64,000 bases of DNA from Planctomycetota bacterium (lineage in GTDB: Bacteria > Planctomycetota > Planctomycetia > Pirellulales > Pirellulaceae), in the NCBI GenBank assembly GCA_014381825.1, contig JACNKX010000114.1:1-64000 (forward strand). The letters run 5' to 3'. Positions 47,311-55,467 of this stretch are shown one piece after another; within the stretch, counting starts at the first letter, position 1; each line of letters starts with the position of its first letter. The translations under genes were made by a program, and so were the position numbers. Under the pieces are notes generated by a model. It was not told where the DNA came from. It saw only the letters and a list, made by a program, of their open reading frames with translations, and did no database searches.

Positions 47311-47418
47311 AAGTGTTGTTGTTCACTCCGAGGCAATTAATTCACAGACTCTCCGCAAACGAACGGCTTCTCGCTGAGCGAAAAGCGACGATGGCGATCG
47401 CCATCCGAAAGAACCGAC

Positions 47419-47958
47419 ATGGGCGCGATTGCCGAACCGAAACCCGTGCTGCTGCTACTCGGTGCATTTAGTCGCCATGAGGCAGCGCTCGACTGGGCGA
47501 GAGAGATGGCTGAGGCCGCTTGGGGGACAACAGCGCTAACGAGCAAAGTATTTTCGTTTGCCGACACAGATTACTACGAAAAGACGATGGGAGCGGGCTT
47601 AAAGAAGACGTTCTTTGCGTTCGAGCAACTCCATGATTCAAGCGTCTTGATCGATGTCAAACTCCACACGAACGACCTCGAAGAGCAGTACCGCGTGCAG
47701 AATGTTCACACGGAGCTGCGCCCCCTCAATCTAGATCCAGGATACGTCACCGAAGCCAAGCTTGTCCTCGCAACGACGAAAGACCGCGACCATCGACTTT
47801 ATCTCGGACGAGGAATCTTTGCTGAGGTGACTTTGCACTACCATCGTGGCGACTGGACGACGCATCCGTGGACCTATCCCGACTATCAATCCGCAGAGTA
47901 TCACGAATTCCTTACGCAGTGCCGTGATTATTTGCGCGAGCGATATCGAAACGGCTAA
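47419..47958 (+). CDS. DUF4416 family protein
   Basis: A 179-residue cytoplasmic protein matching DUF4416: KPVLLLLGAFSRHEAAL, FADTDYYEKTMGAGLKKTFFAFEQL, RPLNLDPGYVTEAKLVLATTKDRDHR and YLGRGIFAEVTLHYHRGDW. No function has been established for the family. It follows proS on the same strand after 108 bp. Confidence 0.85.
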   Translation: MGAIAEPKPVLLLLGAFSRHEAALDWAREMAEAAWGTTALTSKVFSFADTDYYEKTMGAGLKKTFFAFEQLHDSSVLIDVKLHTNDLEEQYRVQNVHTELRPLNLDPGYVTEAKLVLATTKDRDHRLYLGRGIFAEVTLHYHRGDWTTHPWTYPDYQSAEYHEFLTQCRDYLRERYRNG

Positions 47959-48089
47959 CGCGGCGGGCAGGAACTATCTTATCCAGGCGGTAGCTGAAGT
48001 TGTAAAAACTCAGTTCTTCCCAGATGACGGCTGAATTTCTGCAAATCCAGCTACGGTAAACTCAAAGATCCAGTTGCCCCGCGATTGGG

Positions 48090-49148
48090 TCAGGTGGTCG
48101 CCACGACCCGGCGGTTACTATCACCGGGCTTTAGCTTCCAGATGTACGCGTCGACGATGAAGTGATGGATGTTGATCACGGCAATGACGAGTAGCACGCT
48201 TTCGGCGGGACCAAACCCAAATAACATGTAAGCCTGGGGCCAGCAGTTAAACAGGCCATAGCCCAGCAGCAGACTCACCGCGTAGAACGCGAACGCATGG
48301 TACAACGGTCCGCGTTTGTTCTCAGGGCGGGCCATTTGATCCTTAATGTGGAACACCGTGGCGATCGCCAGATACTGAATGCCGTGGAACACAGTCGCCC
48401 AAATATAAGCATCATAATGTGAGAACACGATGAACCAAATGCCATTGGTCACGACGACTAACAAACTAATCAAAGGCATTGGTTTTCCCTGCGTCTTCCA
48501 GACGCGAACGTAGAGATACCACGGCAGCACGATCGCCAAGCCACCTAACCCGGCAGCCACCAGGCCGAATGAAAGTGCCCACGGTGCGTCGGCAATCGCA
48601 GTTGCATCGGGCATGAACCACCACAGGAAGTGCTTGTCCGTCGATTGCAACAGGACTCGAATGAACGGGATGACGGCGATCCACCACAGGAGCCGTTTGT
48701 TATCCGGTGTCAGGTTGCAGCCGGATCGATAGCAATACATGACCGCAATGCCATAGGCTTGAGCCGCATAGTGAAAAGGTGACCAACTCAAGTAGATCGC
48801 TTGCAAATAGGGCCCTGCAAGATCGGCAAAGAGCATACACAGCGTCAGAATCGCGATCGTCACGATCGGAAACGCCATCGTTAGAAATGGCAACGCCGAC
48901 CGTGTCCCTGGTTTGGCGTAGAGGCGAACGGTCGATGCCGCAAAGTGGGCGCTGTTGCTGCACAGAATGAACCAGGGCAGCATCGAGAAGGACATCATCG
49001 CACGATCGCCCATGCTGGCGCGGGCAACTGGGATGACCAGGAGACTCAAGCCGCCGCCGATCAACAGATAATCGAACAGCGGGTGGACGAAGCATCGGCC
49101 GATGAGTGGCGAGTTGTTCGTGTTTCGAATCGATCCTGCCTTCGCCAC
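48090..49148 (-). CDS. Polytopic membrane protein of unknown function
   Basis: A 352-residue protein with about eight to nine hydrophobic helices and conserved-looking His-rich turns (SWSPFHYAAQAYGIAVMY, NIHHFIVDAYIWKLKPG). The H-H-x-x-x-D-x-x-I-W end recalls membrane-embedded metal-binding or Brp/Blh-like proteins but is not proof. GTG 49148 lies 3 bp after the stop of the TPR gene, so it is the last gene of the cytochrome-SGNH-ASPIC-TPR operon. Not assigned. Confidence 0.7.
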   Translation of the reverse strand: MAKAGSIRNTNNSPLIGRCFVHPLFDYLLIGGGLSLLVIPVARASMGDRAMMSFSMLPWFILCSNSAHFAASTVRLYAKPGTRSALPFLTMAFPIVTIAILTLCMLFADLAGPYLQAIYLSWSPFHYAAQAYGIAVMYCYRSGCNLTPDNKRLLWWIAVIPFIRVLLQSTDKHFLWWFMPDATAIADAPWALSFGLVAAGLGGLAIVLPWYLYVRVWKTQGKPMPLISLLVVVTNGIWFIVFSHYDAYIWATVFHGIQYLAIATVFHIKDQMARPENKRGPLYHAFAFYAVSLLLGYGLFNCWPQAYMLFGFGPAESVLLVIAVINIHHFIVDAYIWKLKPGDSNRRVVATT

Positions 49149-49151
49149 GTG

Positions 49152-49739
49152 TTAATAACCTCGCAAAGGAAATTCCAAGGCGCGTCGCGCGTTCTCATTC
49201 GCCGGGTCCAACCGTAGCGATTCGCGATAAGCGACCGCTGCTTCATCTTTTTGCTCCAACGCCAAAAACGCCGTGCCCAGGTTGCTGTAGGCGACCGACG
49301 AGTGTGGATCCAATCGCAACGCGACTTGCCCGTGTGCCAATGCTTCGATCACGCGTCCTTGGCCAAGCAGTCCCGAGACAAGTTCCGTCCTTACTTCCGC
49401 ATCTTTGGGTTGCAGCCGCACGAGCTTCTCCAACGTGCTGACGGCGGTAGCAACATCCCCCGCCTGACGAGCAGCCTGCAGCAGTTCACGGGCTGTCGTG
49501 TCGTTGTCGATGTCGATCTGAGCAGCCGCTTGCATCCAAGGAAGTGTCTGCTGATATCCTTCGTTCTCGAATGCCGTGCGGAGTTCACTGATGTACTCCA
49601 CGCCCACTCCTGGAATCGCATGATAACGCACCAGTGACCTGAAGATTCCAGCACACAGGGATGCCAAGAAGATTACGACGCTTAGCCAAAACACGAATGG
49701 ACCAGCCCTTGCTTTCAGACTGTCATATGCAGACATCAT
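49152..49739 (-). CDS. Membrane-anchored TPR protein
   Basis: A 195-residue protein with one N-terminal helix (about 13-32, GPFVFWLSVVIFLASLCAGIF) and about three TPR units (for example LEKLVRLQPKDAEVRTEL, ALRLDPHSSVAYSNLGTAFLALEQ). It probably sits on the outer face of the membrane as a scaffold. Its ATG overlaps the stop of the UGA-interrupted FG-GAP gene (ATGA at 49736-49739), so it belongs to the same operon and is translationally coupled to readthrough of that gene. Confidence 0.82.
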   Translation of the reverse strand: MMSAYDSLKARAGPFVFWLSVVIFLASLCAGIFRSLVRYHAIPGVGVEYISELRTAFENEGYQQTLPWMQAAAQIDIDNDTTARELLQAARQAGDVATAVSTLEKLVRLQPKDAEVRTELVSGLLGQGRVIEALAHGQVALRLDPHSSVAYSNLGTAFLALEQKDEAAVAYRESLRLDPANENARRALEFPLRGY

Positions 49740-52171
49740 TCATCTCGACCGGTTGGAATCATGGTGCCAGGCTGGACCGTCGAGATCGTGCCACCGGCCT
49801 CGTCGATCACAATGTGCCGATCGCCATCAAGATCCGTCAACTCGTGTACCGTACCACTGGGCCAGCGGACAATCAGTTTGTCCACGGTGTCACGATCGGC
49901 TAACCCGAAATGGACAAAGCTTGCTGCTTGCGAGTGAAAGGTGTTGGATGGATAGAGTTCACGGACGAGGCGACGGTCGCCTAAAACGACGGTCAGACGC
50001 GCACCGATCCCCAGGCTGTTGCTCTTGCTACCACGTAGCGAGACCTTGAGGTAACTCTGCATTGGAAAGTGATTCTCGAACAACAAGAGCGGCCCACCGC
50101 CCACTTGACGAACCAGCAGATCCATCTGGCCGTTGCCGCGAAAATCAGCCGCCACAACCGATCGTCCGTCGCCATCGGAATCGGACCCTGTGAGATAGCT
50201 GATGTCTGCGAACCGTCGATTCCCCAGATTGAGGAACGTCCGATTTCTTTCAAAGCCACTCAAGTTGTGGCGAAATGCGATCGTCCAAGGATCGTCCTCC
50301 CAGAACTCGCCAAGCTCCAAATCTGGCGCGGCCGGCGCACTGCAGGTGGCTGCCCGATCAAACGGCTGTGACACGACAGCCATCCAGAAGCAGTTTCACC
50401 CGTCAGGTTTGGCTCGCTCTTTACTCATGAAACCGCACGTGGCATGAATATCCAGCCAGCCGTCGTTGTTCAGATCGACGAGACGCGAGCCCCAGCCCCA
50501 GCCAACCGCGGCGATGTCGTCTCGGTTCTCAGTCGGATCGAATTTGCAGTCGCCTTGGTTGATATGCAACTGGCTGCCGGCAACCATGCGACGCAGCTTG
50601 GCCATCGTCGTGGTGTCGTAGAATTTCGACGATAGATTATCCATCACGCGGTTGCCCGCCTTCGAATACATATTCGATACGTACACATCAATGTTCCCAT
50701 CATTATCGACGTCACCGGAGGCCAAGCCCATCGATCCGAAGTCATCGGAATGCTCGGCGACTTGCTGCTGGGCGAACGTGCCGTCTTGCTGGTTAACAAG
50801 CAACGCACCCGCTCCGAATTCGTGAATGACATACACGTCCGGCCAGCCGTCATCGTTGGCGTCAAGCCAGTTGGCCGTAAAGGCTGAGCGTTGACCACCG
50901 CCAGCTCCGGCAGCTTTCGTTACATCTTCGAACATGCCGTTGCCCGTGTTGCGAAGCAATTGATTGTTTTCCGCAGCGCCACTCTTGCCGTCGATCCAAG
51001 AACCCTGATTGAATTGACTCACGTCGGCTCGCGTTATGTAAATGTCAATCAATCCATCACGATCGTAATCCACGACAGTGCCGCTGATTCCTTCGATCTC
51101 ACCCGCGATGATCAGTTGAGTGAGATTGCTGGCACGCGTTGCGTCCTGGAACTTCGCGCCGGAGTCGTTTCGGAAGACCGCGCGCCCTAGGAAGATCAGA
51201 TCCTCCCAGCCGTCATTGTCAATATCGGCAAACAGGGCATGGTCGGCACCAGGCAGCGTCGGCAGTCTGAGGTCATACGTGGCATCTTCGAAACGCCCGT
51301 CCGGCAGGCCACGATACAGGAATGTCGAGCGGATCGAAAGTGGCTCCGTGACTAAGACATCGGTGTAGCCATCGCGGTTGAAATCACACAAGTAGATGCC
51401 ACCCGTTCCCACGACTCGCGAGCCGGTTGTGGTTGTCCAGTTGTCGTGCAACGTACTTAGCAGCAACCCACGCTCAGCAGCGACTTCTCGCATCAACACA
51501 TCTTGCGATTTGGCGGAGTCGATTTGCGTGACTTCGCAGTTGGACCACCACCCCTCGGCATCAAGATTCTCCCGCTGGGGCTCGCTGATTGTAAAGTTGA
51601 ATGCGACGACGATCTCCCGAGGTTGTTGCTCATGCCTGCCACTGATCCGCAGGCGACATCGTCCGTTCCAGTCACCGGCGAGATCACTGCGTGACGTCGG
51701 TGCCAGCGACAGCGTGGCAAACTGCACCACGGGAGCGCTGTCAAACGCACTTCGGAGCGTTAGCAGCCACTCGATGAACTCGAAACGATGAAGCTCATGG
51801 GTCGTGCCGACACTTCGATGCAGCGAAATGAAGTCGTTTTCAAAGCGAGTTTCGGCGTGGGGCTCAGTAACGCTGCCGCGGAAATCAGCCGCCAGCGTCT
51901 TGACCAGTTCATCGCCCTGTCGCTGCTGAATTGCCTTGCTGATGGCGCGCCAGCCGTACTCACTGAGCACGTTGCCGTGGTGCTCGCATTCCCAAAGGAA
52001 CTCTCGTTCATCGTCGGGAAGATAGAGCGAACTCTCGATCGTTACGTTGGCCTGTGTTTCGCTGCCAGAGTCATCAAAAACCGGACTGCGACCGCGATAG
52101 AGCAACGAGGCAGCGACACACGACGTGATCGCCACGACACCAACCACGGTATATATGACGCGACCACGCAT
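49736..52171 (-). CDS. FG-GAP/ASPIC-UnbV protein with in-frame UGA (candidate selenoprotein B)
   Basis: An open frame of 811 residues if the single UGA at 50396-50398 (residue 592) is read as selenocysteine. Order: N-terminal membrane anchor or signal (about 5-25), a conserved unnamed domain (about 45-190, perhaps NTF2-like), FG-GAP/VCBS repeats (about 215-585; DFNRDGYTDVLV, DIDNDGWEDLI, DYDRDGLIDIYI, DVDNDGNIDVYV, DLNNDGWLDIHA), the motif AKPDG-U-N-C-F-W, and an ASPIC/UnbV domain (about 700-800; IGARLTVVLGDRR, LIVRWPSG). Without readthrough it would lack ASPIC. A SECIS-like hairpin follows the UGA. No ribosome site precedes the internal ATG 50383. Part of a five-gene operon. Confidence 0.8.
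50364..50381 (-). promoter_or_regulatory. Candidate bacterial SECIS hairpin in gene B
   Basis: On the minus strand a 6-bp stem GGCTGT / ACAGCC closes a six-base loop CGTGTC; it begins 15 nt after the UGA and the loop starts at nt 21, with G at its second position. It may extend by U-G and A-U pairs. The 18 nt are identical, at the same spacing, to the hairpin in gene A (57264-57281). Confidence 0.7.
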
Positions 52172-52287
52172 TGTTAACCGAATAGCTACACCGCTTGAAG
52201 AAAATTCAGGAGTAAGTGCTTCGTTGATTTTAGACTAACAGGGCCGTTTTCGCATCGCAACGTGAGCCCGCTAACAACAAGCGAAGA

Positions 52288-54099
52288 TCACATTCTCTTC
52301 CTCGCCGACGATGTCTTCAACAACTTTTGGACTCGGGGATCGTTCGGAGCGATTTTAACGACTCGGTCCAAGACTTCCTGCGCCTCGCTCAGCTTCCGTT
52401 GGGCTCTGTACGATATAACCGCACCAACATACCCAGAGGCATCCCAAGGCCGTCGCAGTATATGCCGTTCGAAGGACGCTAACGCAAGCTTCTCTTGCCC
52501 GCTGGAAAGATAGGCATTCCCCATGACGATCAATACGTTTTGCGTCATGCTTTCTAAAGTCTGATTGGGGAATAACTCCTGATCCACATGCGGCAACGCG
52601 GCGTAGGTCACCCGCCAACGGTCCTGCACCAGCTTAGCTTCCTCGTCGCGCCGTGACGACAAACGGAATGGCCAGACTCCAAGGATTCCAACGGTTTGTG
52701 CATCGGCGACCAGATGATCAAAGGGAGTTATCTGCAACAGACGATCACGTTGCTGGTCGTCTGGAAGCCGTTCAGCGTGCCAAGATTTTCCCAATACCTC
52801 CTCGACGATGCATTCTGCAAGAAATCTCGCCGCTTGCCAGTGGCCGTTCAGATTGTAGTGTACGTGCTCCAGGAATAGATCGCTTCCAGGAGCGGGAAAG
52901 CGAGACACGCCTTGGAATTGCGCCGCCACGTCACAGAAATGGACGCCAGCGGGCTCGTCGTTCGCCACTTCGCGGACGACGTTCGAGAACGAGCTTGGCG
53001 CGCGGAACCGGCAGCCATCTAAGTCTGCCGCGAGCGTATAGGCATCGGCGGCCTCCGCGTGACGTTCCAGTATTTCGAAACATTGTGCCTGACGGTAGGC
53101 GAGCAACGGATGAGTCGGGTCAACTCGGCGCGCCTCCGTCAACGTCTTCAGCGCAAGGTCGAACTTTTTGTACGAAAAGTGCCGCCTCGCTTCCTTCAAC
53201 TGTGAAGCTTGCTCGTCCGCTTCGCCCTCCGTTCGTGTCAATGAAGAATTTGTCTGCAAAGGACTGAGGTCACGAAGGTTGGATGGAACACTCGACAAGA
53301 CGATTGGAATTTGTGAGCGGTTCGCGATAGCAACGATCTTCTGCAGATTAGCACGGTATCGCGTCTGTGTGCTGTTGAAGACTTTCCCGTCCAACGGAAT
53401 GGCGATGTCCGCTGGCAGCGTTTCGATTAAATGTGAATCGGTTCGCCTAGGGATCATCGAGAGAGCCAGTTGAAATGATCGCTGCCGCCGCAGTGTCTGG
53501 ATAAGAGGGTAGAGTGTTGGCGTCAGGCTGCTCGACGTCGAAGCGGAGCCACCAGGACCGTAAAACTCGTTGTGACCCGAGTGGACCACGATCAAATCGG
53601 GGTTACAAGCGACTGCTTGCCGCACGACGTCGACTTCGCTGAAGCTGTTGATCGAGGTGATGCCCGCATTCAACACCTCGAACTGCATCTCGGGCAACTG
53701 CTGCCCGAGAATCACCTCTAGATGTCTCGGCAAAGCAAGCTCGAACGGGTAAGGAAATCCGGCTACCGTCGAACCACCAACGACAACGATGCGATAAGTG
53801 GACTCCGGCTTCTGTAGTTCAAACTGACGTGGTTCTGGGCCAGGCAAATCCTCCGGACCGTAGTAGGCTCGATCGACTGGTGCGTTAAATTCGTATGTCG
53901 TGGTTGAGGCAGCATAAGGCGCTTTTATCATCAGCCGTGTGTCGTATCCATAACCGAACAACCGCAGCGCAAGTTCCAAGAGAACGAACGGAGCTAAAGA
54001 GATGGAGATCGCCAACAACCGAAACAGCCACTTACGGCGTGATGAGATGCTGGTCCGAGAGTTAACCGTCGGCGAATCGCGTGCGTTATCCGAATTCAT
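52288..54099 (-). CDS. Membrane-anchored SGNH-hydrolase-like protein with TPRs
   Basis: A 603-residue protein: an N-terminal helix (about 27-50, LFRLLAISISLAPFVLLELALRLFG), then an SGNH/GDSL-like domain (IVVVGGSTVAGFPYPFELA in block I; INSFSEVD; DLIVVHSGHNEFYGPGG with N in block III; LEHVHYNLNGHWQAARFLA with the C-terminal D/H block) and TPR-like helices inside and at the end. Block I is G-G-S-T rather than G-D-S. ATG 54099 overlaps the cytochrome stop (ATGA), so the genes are coupled. Probably an extracytoplasmic sugar or lipid esterase. Confidence 0.78.
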   Translation of the reverse strand: MNSDNARDSPTVNSRTSISSRRKWLFRLLAISISLAPFVLLELALRLFGYGYDTRLMIKAPYAASTTTYEFNAPVDRAYYGPEDLPGPEPRQFELQKPESTYRIVVVGGSTVAGFPYPFELALPRHLEVILGQQLPEMQFEVLNAGITSINSFSEVDVVRQAVACNPDLIVVHSGHNEFYGPGGSASTSSSLTPTLYPLIQTLRRQRSFQLALSMIPRRTDSHLIETLPADIAIPLDGKVFNSTQTRYRANLQKIVAIANRSQIPIVLSSVPSNLRDLSPLQTNSSLTRTEGEADEQASQLKEARRHFSYKKFDLALKTLTEARRVDPTHPLLAYRQAQCFEILERHAEAADAYTLAADLDGCRFRAPSSFSNVVREVANDEPAGVHFCDVAAQFQGVSRFPAPGSDLFLEHVHYNLNGHWQAARFLAECIVEEVLGKSWHAERLPDDQQRDRLLQITPFDHLVADAQTVGILGVWPFRLSSRRDEEAKLVQDRWRVTYAALPHVDQELFPNQTLESMTQNVLIVMGNAYLSSGQEKLALASFERHILRRPWDASGYVGAVISYRAQRKLSEAQEVLDRVVKIAPNDPRVQKLLKTSSARKRM

Positions 54100-55250
54100 T
54101 CGTCGCCCGCCTGCGTCGCGTCGCTCCGATCGGCGCGCACGCGAATCCAATGATCGTGAAATTTGATGCCGCGGTGAATGTCGATGGCTGGCATGTGACA
54201 CTGGATGCAGTTCGTTTTTGGCGAGACCGGACAACGCGTGGGATTTGGTTCGCCATGACAGCTTAAGCAACGTTCGACGTAATGAGCGGCGTCGCGTGAG
54301 ACCGCTTGGTGTGGGTCATGACAGGTCGTACATCGCAAACGCCCTTCGCTTTCCGAGAAGCAACGGGACTGAAGAAGCCCGACGGATTGAAATCTGACAA
54401 TTCGAATGTCGTTCGGTGACACGTCCGCACTCGATTCGGAATGAGCGAGGCGATGGCAGCGGCCACACATCTCGACTTCCTCTCGCGCCGATTGCTGGGT
54501 GAGCCCCGTATATGCGTCCTCGGTATCGTTCTTCATCGCGGTCACGTGTTCACCGGCGGGACCGTGACAATTCTGGCATCCAACGTGTGGACTGAGGTTC
54601 TCGATTTGCTGCCGCACGATCTTACCTTGCGTTGTGTGGCATCCAACACATGATGTCAACTTGTCGCCGCGCAGGAGTTTTCCAAAGTGCTCGACTTCCT
54701 GCGTCGGCCTGTGCGCGCGGTGTCCTGGTGTTAAATCAAGGTCCCAGCTGTGCTGGTTCGGATCGTCTTTGTTCGAATACAGTGAAACTCGATGTTCGAT
54801 ACCGATCGTGTCTCCCAAACGGTCGGGGTTAAGTGACAGGAACGTAATCGCGTTTTGTCCCGAGCCCAAGAGGTAGGGAAGTTGAAAGTGATCATCGCCG
54901 AACTGCTTCGGAATCGAGACCGATAGCCCTGACGCTTCATCAAAGTGATACTCGTAGGCGTATGGTCGCTCTGGATCGTTGAACGTTTGCCCAGCCAGCC
55001 AGCGGGCGACATCTGACTCGGCGGTGAGTTGAAATGTGTTCGCGTGTCCACTGGCGCGATAGTCATTGGCCTGATCCGAGTGGCATTCCGCGCACACTCG
55101 CTCGGCCACATAGAGACTCTTGGTCACGGTAGAGATCGGCGAAGAATCTGACAGATTGCCAGCATCCAGGCCACGATACCACCTAACAACGACCGCAAGC
55201 AGGCTGATCGTCGCGACAATCGATAAAGTGTTCCGAACTCGACTTCGCAT
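54096..55250 (-). CDS. Multihaem (seven CxxCH) cytochrome c
   Basis: A 384-residue protein with an N-terminal membrane anchor (about 9-25) and seven CxxCH haem motifs: CAECH, CVGCH, CQNCH, CGRCH, CTTCH, CLSCH and CIQCH. Spacing and the ASGHANTFQ opening resemble cytochrome c554/c' -like multihaem proteins of planctomycetes. Located outside the cytoplasmic membrane, where it would move electrons. It leads an operon with the SGNH, FG-GAP/ASPIC, TPR and membrane genes, and is divergent from a second FG-GAP/ASPIC gene. Confidence 0.88.
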   Translation of the reverse strand: MRSRVRNTLSIVATISLLAVVVRWYRGLDAGNLSDSSPISTVTKSLYVAERVCAECHSDQANDYRASGHANTFQLTAESDVARWLAGQTFNDPERPYAYEYHFDEASGLSVSIPKQFGDDHFQLPYLLGSGQNAITFLSLNPDRLGDTIGIEHRVSLYSNKDDPNQHSWDLDLTPGHRAHRPTQEVEHFGKLLRGDKLTSCVGCHTTQGKIVRQQIENLSPHVGCQNCHGPAGEHVTAMKNDTEDAYTGLTQQSAREEVEMCGRCHRLAHSESSADVSPNDIRIVRFQSVGLLQSRCFSESEGRLRCTTCHDPHQAVSRDAAHYVERCLSCHGEPNPTRCPVSPKTNCIQCHMPAIDIHRGIKFHDHWIRVRADRSDATQAGDE

Positions 55251-55288
55251 GAGATCCGCTATCTTGAGACGCGACGTGGTGAACTGAA

Positions 55289-55330
55289 GAGCACTTCATT
55301 ATAAAATAGTGAGTTCAATAGCAAGTGCTC
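55289..55330. promoter_or_regulatory. Inverted repeat and possible promoter between divergent genes
   Basis: Perfect 8-bp arms GAGCACTT (55289-55296) and AAGTGCTC (55323-55330) enclose 26 bp that include a minus-strand TATAAT (55298-55303) placed 45 bp before the cytochrome start. The arms could bind a dimeric regulator of both divergent units. No matching -35 is clear. Confidence 0.4.
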
Positions 55331-55405
55331 GCAGAGCAAGGGATTCATCCAGAATGCGTCGTGATCGATCTCGTACCTCACGTCGCTCGAAATTGTCAGT
55401 AGGAT

Positions 55406-55449
55406 GGGCACTCTTGCCCGTCCGCGCGATTAGTCGGGCAGGAGTGCCC
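55406..55449. repeat. Nested palindrome in the leader of gene A
   Basis: Inverted arms GGGCACTCTTGCCCG (55406-55420) and CGGGCAGGAGTGCCC (55435-55449) match at 14 of 15 positions. Each arm is itself a palindrome (GGGCA-n4-TGCCC). Same design as the element at 1304-1380 but a different sequence. It lies just before the start used by the FG-GAP gene. Confidence 0.65.
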
Positions 55450-55467
55450 CACCTGCAAAATCAACTG

